Source of the DNA: CAVVST01 sp963750995
GTDB lineage: Bacteria; Acidobacteriota; Vicinamibacteria; Vicinamibacterales; UBA2999
Length of the DNA: 64,000 nt
Reading direction: 5' to 3'
Assembly (NCBI GenBank): GCA_963750995.1
Contig: CAVVST010000004.1
Span: 744,001-808,000 of the forward strand
The notes beneath the pieces are model-generated. The model ran no database searches, was not told the origin of the DNA, and was given only the letters and a program-made list of their open reading frames with translations. Positions 60,856 through 64,000 of the stretch are shown piece after piece; the stretch's first letter is position 1; every line of letters begins with the position of its first letter. Made by a program: the position numbers and the translations under genes.

Positions 60856-62778
60856 CAGTACCTGAACGCCGCCTGGACGCGGACACTGCGCTCGAACTCG
60901 ACCCGTCGCGGCGCCAGCGCGCCAAACTCTGGGTGGTGGTCGTGCAGCAGATCCTGCGCCGCGACCGAGACTTCGAAATGCGGTGTCGCGCGCCAGCCGA
61001 GCCGGCCGTTGAGCTCGGTGTAGCGTGGCACCCGCGGGTTCGGCAGCTCGCCGATGCGCCGGAGAAACAGGCTGAGTTCCATTCGGCGCGGCAGGTCCAT
61101 GTCGGTCCGCAGTCCGAACATGTGAGAGGGATCGTTCGCTTCCGTCACGCCGCCGCGCGATATCGCGGCTGCGGATGTCCTTTGTGATCGAGACGTCGAA
61201 AAAGGTATAGCTGGCCCGCAGGCGCCACACGGGCAGCGGCTGCAGGCTCCCCGACAACTCGACGCCCTGGGAGCGGCCGTTGAGCGTGTTGCCCACTACG
61301 ATCGGTGGCCCGGTCACGGGCAGCTCCTGGCTGCGCAGGTCGTTGTAGCTGTGGCTGAAGAGGGTGGCGTCGATGGCGGCGGTCGCCAGCGGCTGGACGC
61401 GATAGCCGAATTCGGCAGCGAGCAACTGCTCGCCTTCGTAGGCCTCGCCTCCGCCGATCGCCACGACGGCGCCGTCCGGCGCCAACGCCCTGACATCGAC
61501 ATCCAGGCGCGTCGGACGACGCACGGCCCGCGACAGCGCGCCCCAGATCATCTGTCTCGGCGCCACGTCGAAGCGGGCGCGGACGTTCGGTTGCCACTCG
61601 GTGCCGGAGAAGGCGTTCCGCTCCATCTTCAGGCCGACCGTGAGATCGAGGCGGTCTGGACGGATGACGATCTCATCCTGGGCGAACAGGCTGACGACCG
61701 AGTACGCCCGGTCGGCGGGCACGAACGACACGGAACCGCCGTCGGTTTCGTCGGCGTTGAGGCGATAGCCGGCCCCCACGATCATCCGGTGCAGTTCGCG
61801 CCAGGTGAATCCGTGCTGCAGATCGAGATCCACGGTATCGATCGCGTGAGTGAGCTGCAGCGGGACGTCGCGGAATTCGCGGCGGTAATAGCTGCGAAAC
61901 GCCACATTCGAATTGGGGCTCAATACCCGAGACCAGCCGCCCTGCAGCGCTACCTCGCCGAACTTGCCGGTCGGGCGATCCGCCATGTCGTCCTCGCTCC
62001 TGAAGACGTCGCCCTTGATCAGCCATTCACCTCCGCCACCCGGCCGGTCGATGCGAAAGCCGACCTGGCCGCGCCGCCGGCCGTCATCCGAGGACACGCC
62101 GTTGTCGAAGGCCTGCGGACTCCGCCTCGCGAACTTGCCGTACACGCGATACGTCGCCCCCGCGGCGGCGCCGCCATAGCGGAAATCCGCGAGCGCAGGA
62201 TCCTCGTTGCCAGTGCCGAACGACAGCACCGTCCCCTGGGTGTCGCGCGAGTGACGCGTGACGATGTTGATCACGCCGTTGACAGCGTTCGCCCCCCACA
62301 GCGTGGCGCCAGGTCCGCGAATCACCTCGATGCGGTCGATATCCTCGAGCGTGTAATCGAGCGTGTTCCAGAAGACGCCGCTGAACAGTGGGCTGTACTC
62401 GATGCGGCCGTCGACCATGACCAGGAGTTTGTTGGCAGACGTCGAGTTGAAGCCTCGCGCCGACACCGCCCACGTGCCGTTGTTGAACCGCGCGACATGG
62501 ACGCCCTCGGCCAGCGCAACGGCGTCGGCGATCGTCGTGACGCCGGATCGGCGGATGTCGTCGTTGGTGACAACGGTGATGGCCGCGGCAATCCGCCCGA
62601 CGGGTTCGGGTTCACGGGTGGCCAGCGTGACGTCGATTTCCATCAGTTGCTCGATGGACATCGTCTTGAGGTCCTGCGGATCGGCCTGGCCGCCGGTCGC
62701 GGCGGCGAGCGCCGGCTGATACAGGTAGAGCGCGATCGCGCCAATCGCCATCGTCTGCAACGATCGGTCTATTCCCAC
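60855..62778 (-). CDS. TonB-dependent receptor, frameshifted before the last barrel strands
   Basis: This ligand-gated outer-membrane receptor has a signal region, a TonB-box-like segment (MSIEQLMEIDVTLATRE), a plug (SGVTTIADAVALAEGVHVARFNNGTWAVSARGF split across it; IEVIRGPGATLWGANAVNGVINIVT) and a barrel. The long open frame 62778-60481 leaves the family sequence after SITKDIRSRDIA. The true C-terminus (VTEANDPSHMFGLRTDMDLP ... VQAAFRY) is in another frame and stops at 60855. One inserted base near 61160-61170 explains it; the span is 3n+1. It is first in the operon with yfiR and the CHASE8 kinase. Confidence 0.88.
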
Positions 62779-62848
62779 GGTTCTCAGTGTAACTGGACGC
62801 TCGCGGGAGGATCTGGGGATGGAAGAAATAGCGCGGCGCGCGCGGGAC

Positions 62849-63724
62849 TCAATTCAGGCTGGCGACTCTGCGGCGCAGAGTCTTGACGTGCTCCCAGATC
62901 TGAAGGTGTTCGGCCCGGGTTTCTTTGTCCGTCTCCCCCATGCTCGCAAGCTTGAGGTAGGTCTGCAAGTCGCGCAGCGCGCTCGTGACGTCGTTTAAAT
63001 GGTAGGCAAGCAACCCGCGGTCGCGCAGCTCGCTCAACGCCGAGGGCGTGACCGCCAGTAGCAACTCGGTGACGTCACGCGCCTGCGGAAAGGACCGCAT
63101 GTGGACGTAGATACGCTTGAGGTTGAGCAGCATCCGCACGACGATCTGCGGCCGCGTCGCCGGCGCCAGCAGCGCCTTGCTGAACGCGACTTCCGAACCG
63201 ACGTGCTTCTGGAGGAGCAGGCGGCAGTCGTGCTCCGACAGCATCGCGCCGGCGTGGAAGGGATCGATGATCAGGCCTGACGCCCGCGACTCCGGCTCGG
63301 GGAGCCGCACGAGAAAATGCCCGGGGAAGTTGACGCCGTCAACCTGCAGTCCGGCGCGCAGCCCGACTTCCATGTAGACCACGGAGAGCGTGATTGGAAT
63401 GCCGGTCCGCCGATCCAGCACTTCGTTCAGGCAGCTGTTCCGCGGATCCTCGTAGTGATCACGATTGCCGACGAACCGCTGATCATCGAACAGATATGCA
63501 TTGAAGGCGGCGATGCACGAGAGCGGAGACGTATTGCCGGTTTCCTCGATGTGGTGGCAGATGCGACGCCGGGCCGCTTCGCCCATGGCGTCGAGCCTGG
63601 CCAGGTAGGCCTGGGCGTCGAGCCTGGGGTACTCGATCTGCGCGATGACGAGCGCCGCCTGCGCCAGGCCGGTGCCCGGGCCGTTGGCGGCTGTCACGAG
63701 GGCGTCGACCAGGTCTTTACGCAT
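62849..63724 (-). CDS. SirB1-type transglutaminase-like protein with TPR region
   Basis: This 291-residue cytoplasmic protein has a transglutaminase-like core. Cys lies in NSCLNEVLDRRTGIPITLSVVY, His in FPGHFLVRL and Asp in LIIDPFHAG, followed by TPR-like helices (ELRDRGLLAYHLNDVTSALRDLQTYLKL). It matches the SirB1/YchA group, whose biochemical role is poorly known. ATG 63724 overlaps the end of the upstream HAD gene by eight bases, so the two are co-transcribed. Confidence 0.88.
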   Translation of the reverse strand: MRKDLVDALVTAANGPGTGLAQAALVIAQIEYPRLDAQAYLARLDAMGEAARRRICHHIEETGNTSPLSCIAAFNAYLFDDQRFVGNRDHYEDPRNSCLNEVLDRRTGIPITLSVVYMEVGLRAGLQVDGVNFPGHFLVRLPEPESRASGLIIDPFHAGAMLSEHDCRLLLQKHVGSEVAFSKALLAPATRPQIVVRMLLNLKRIYVHMRSFPQARDVTELLLAVTPSALSELRDRGLLAYHLNDVTSALRDLQTYLKLASMGETDKETRAEHLQIWEHVKTLRRRVASLN

Positions 63725-64000
63725 GGTGATTCGCGCACAATTCGTTGAGCGCGGCCAGCGTCAGCGCGTTCAGGCCCTCAACGACCAGCTCGGCGCCCGC
63801 GAGCTCGGCCGCCGGATAGCTATTTGTCACTCCTACACATCGTAAACCCGCCCCGCGTGCCGACTCGAGTCCCCATCTCGAATCCTCGATCGCGACTGAG
63901 CGGTGCGGATTCAGGTCCTGGCCGCTGACCTGGCGCAGCCGCGCGAAGGCCAGCAGGTAGGGGGCGGGTGAGGGTTTGCTCTGCGGGGTGTCGCCCGACG
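63717..64000 (-). CDS. HAD-family hydrolase (beta-phosphoglucomutase-like), 5'-partial
   Basis: Translating from the window edge gives SGDTPQSKPSPAPYLLAFAR, then SVAIEDSRWGLESARGAGLRCVGVTNSY and a stop at 63717. KPSP supplies the HAD motif III lysine, and IEDSxxGLxSARxAG is motif IV of CbbY / beta-phosphoglucomutase-like phosphatases. Only the last 94 or so codons are in the window, so the cap domain and nucleophile Asp are not seen. It overlaps the SirB1-type gene by eight bases. Confidence 0.85.
   Translation of the reverse strand, partial: SGDTPQSKPSPAPYLLAFARLRQVSGQDLNPHRSVAIEDSRWGLESARGAGLRCVGVTNSYPAAELAGAELVVEGLNALTLAALNELCANHHA

Noticed and set aside
1..64000. CRISPR arrays, tRNA or rRNA genes, prophage
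   Set aside because: No regularly spaced direct repeats, no cloverleaf or rRNA-like segments and no phage structural genes were noticed. A covariance-model search was not possible here.

Overview
The window is GC-rich, tightly packed bacterial chromosome. The gene content suggests an Acidobacteriota-type organism, probably near Vicinamibacteria. The evidence is indirect: an Oar-like TonB receptor of about 1,100 residues, a YfiR / CHASE8-kinase / TonB-receptor cluster, hopanoid-precursor genes hpnCDE, tandem CorC/HlyC exporters, and many short palindromic repeats between and inside genes. No rRNA, tRNA, CRISPR array or prophage was seen. There is one intact IS30-type insertion sequence.

Layout. 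1-2653: sucA (2-oxoglutarate dehydrogenase E1), cut by the window edge. 2775-9226: a translationally coupled four-gene operon on the minus strand, queF - smr - SNF2-type helicase - large N6-adenine DNA methylase, which looks like a compact genome-defence or DNA-modification module. 9378-9677: HU. 9757-16381: the most unusual region, a minus-strand set made of an NtrC-type sigma54 activator, a sigma54-like promoter, a radical SAM/SPASM maturase, a 32-residue Cys/Pro/Trp peptide gene, a peptide-binding lipoprotein and a histidine kinase. 16467-20124: lpdA, a 2-oxoacid dehydrogenase E2 and lipB. 20185-27303: an outer-membrane barrel, two CorC/HlyC exporters (one frameshifted), an M28 peptidase, a catalytically degenerate malate-dehydrogenase homologue and an SDR. 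27311-30654: a small unknown protein, a membrane-anchored pseudokinase, a receiver domain, an MBL hydrolase, an FHA protein and an N6-methyltransferase. 30655-37396: a lytic transglycosylase, a tartrate/D-malate-type dehydrogenase, an SSS symporter, a P1 peptidase and an alpha/beta hydrolase whose nucleophile is Asn. 37413-41134: ygfZ, mutT-like, a hybrid kinase and a short mutY. 41198-47159: cobalamin adenosyltransferase, hpnCDE, thiI and a class I aldolase. 47216-53746: Nudix, def, SDR, a double-length thyX, a CDP-alcohol phosphatidyltransferase, MBL and M20 peptidase. 53795-58328: the Oar-like receptor and the IS30 element. 58459-62778: a TonB receptor / yfiR / CHASE8 hybrid kinase operon with two frameshifts. 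62849-64000: a SirB1-type protein and a partial HAD hydrolase.

Most interesting inference. The 9757-16381 genes could form a self-contained circuit. The maturase would modify the small peptide, the lipoprotein would bind a peptide in the periplasm, the kinase would signal to the NtrC-type regulator, and the regulator would fire the sigma54 promoter in front of the maturase. The parts are visible in the sequence; the circuit is inference. The second candidate is the queF-smr-helicase-methylase operon.

Sequence-quality note. Three genes (22757-24067 region, yfiR, and the TonB receptor at 60855-62778) each need removal of exactly one base to restore the family reading frame. This suggests either assembly indels in GC-rich runs or recent decay.
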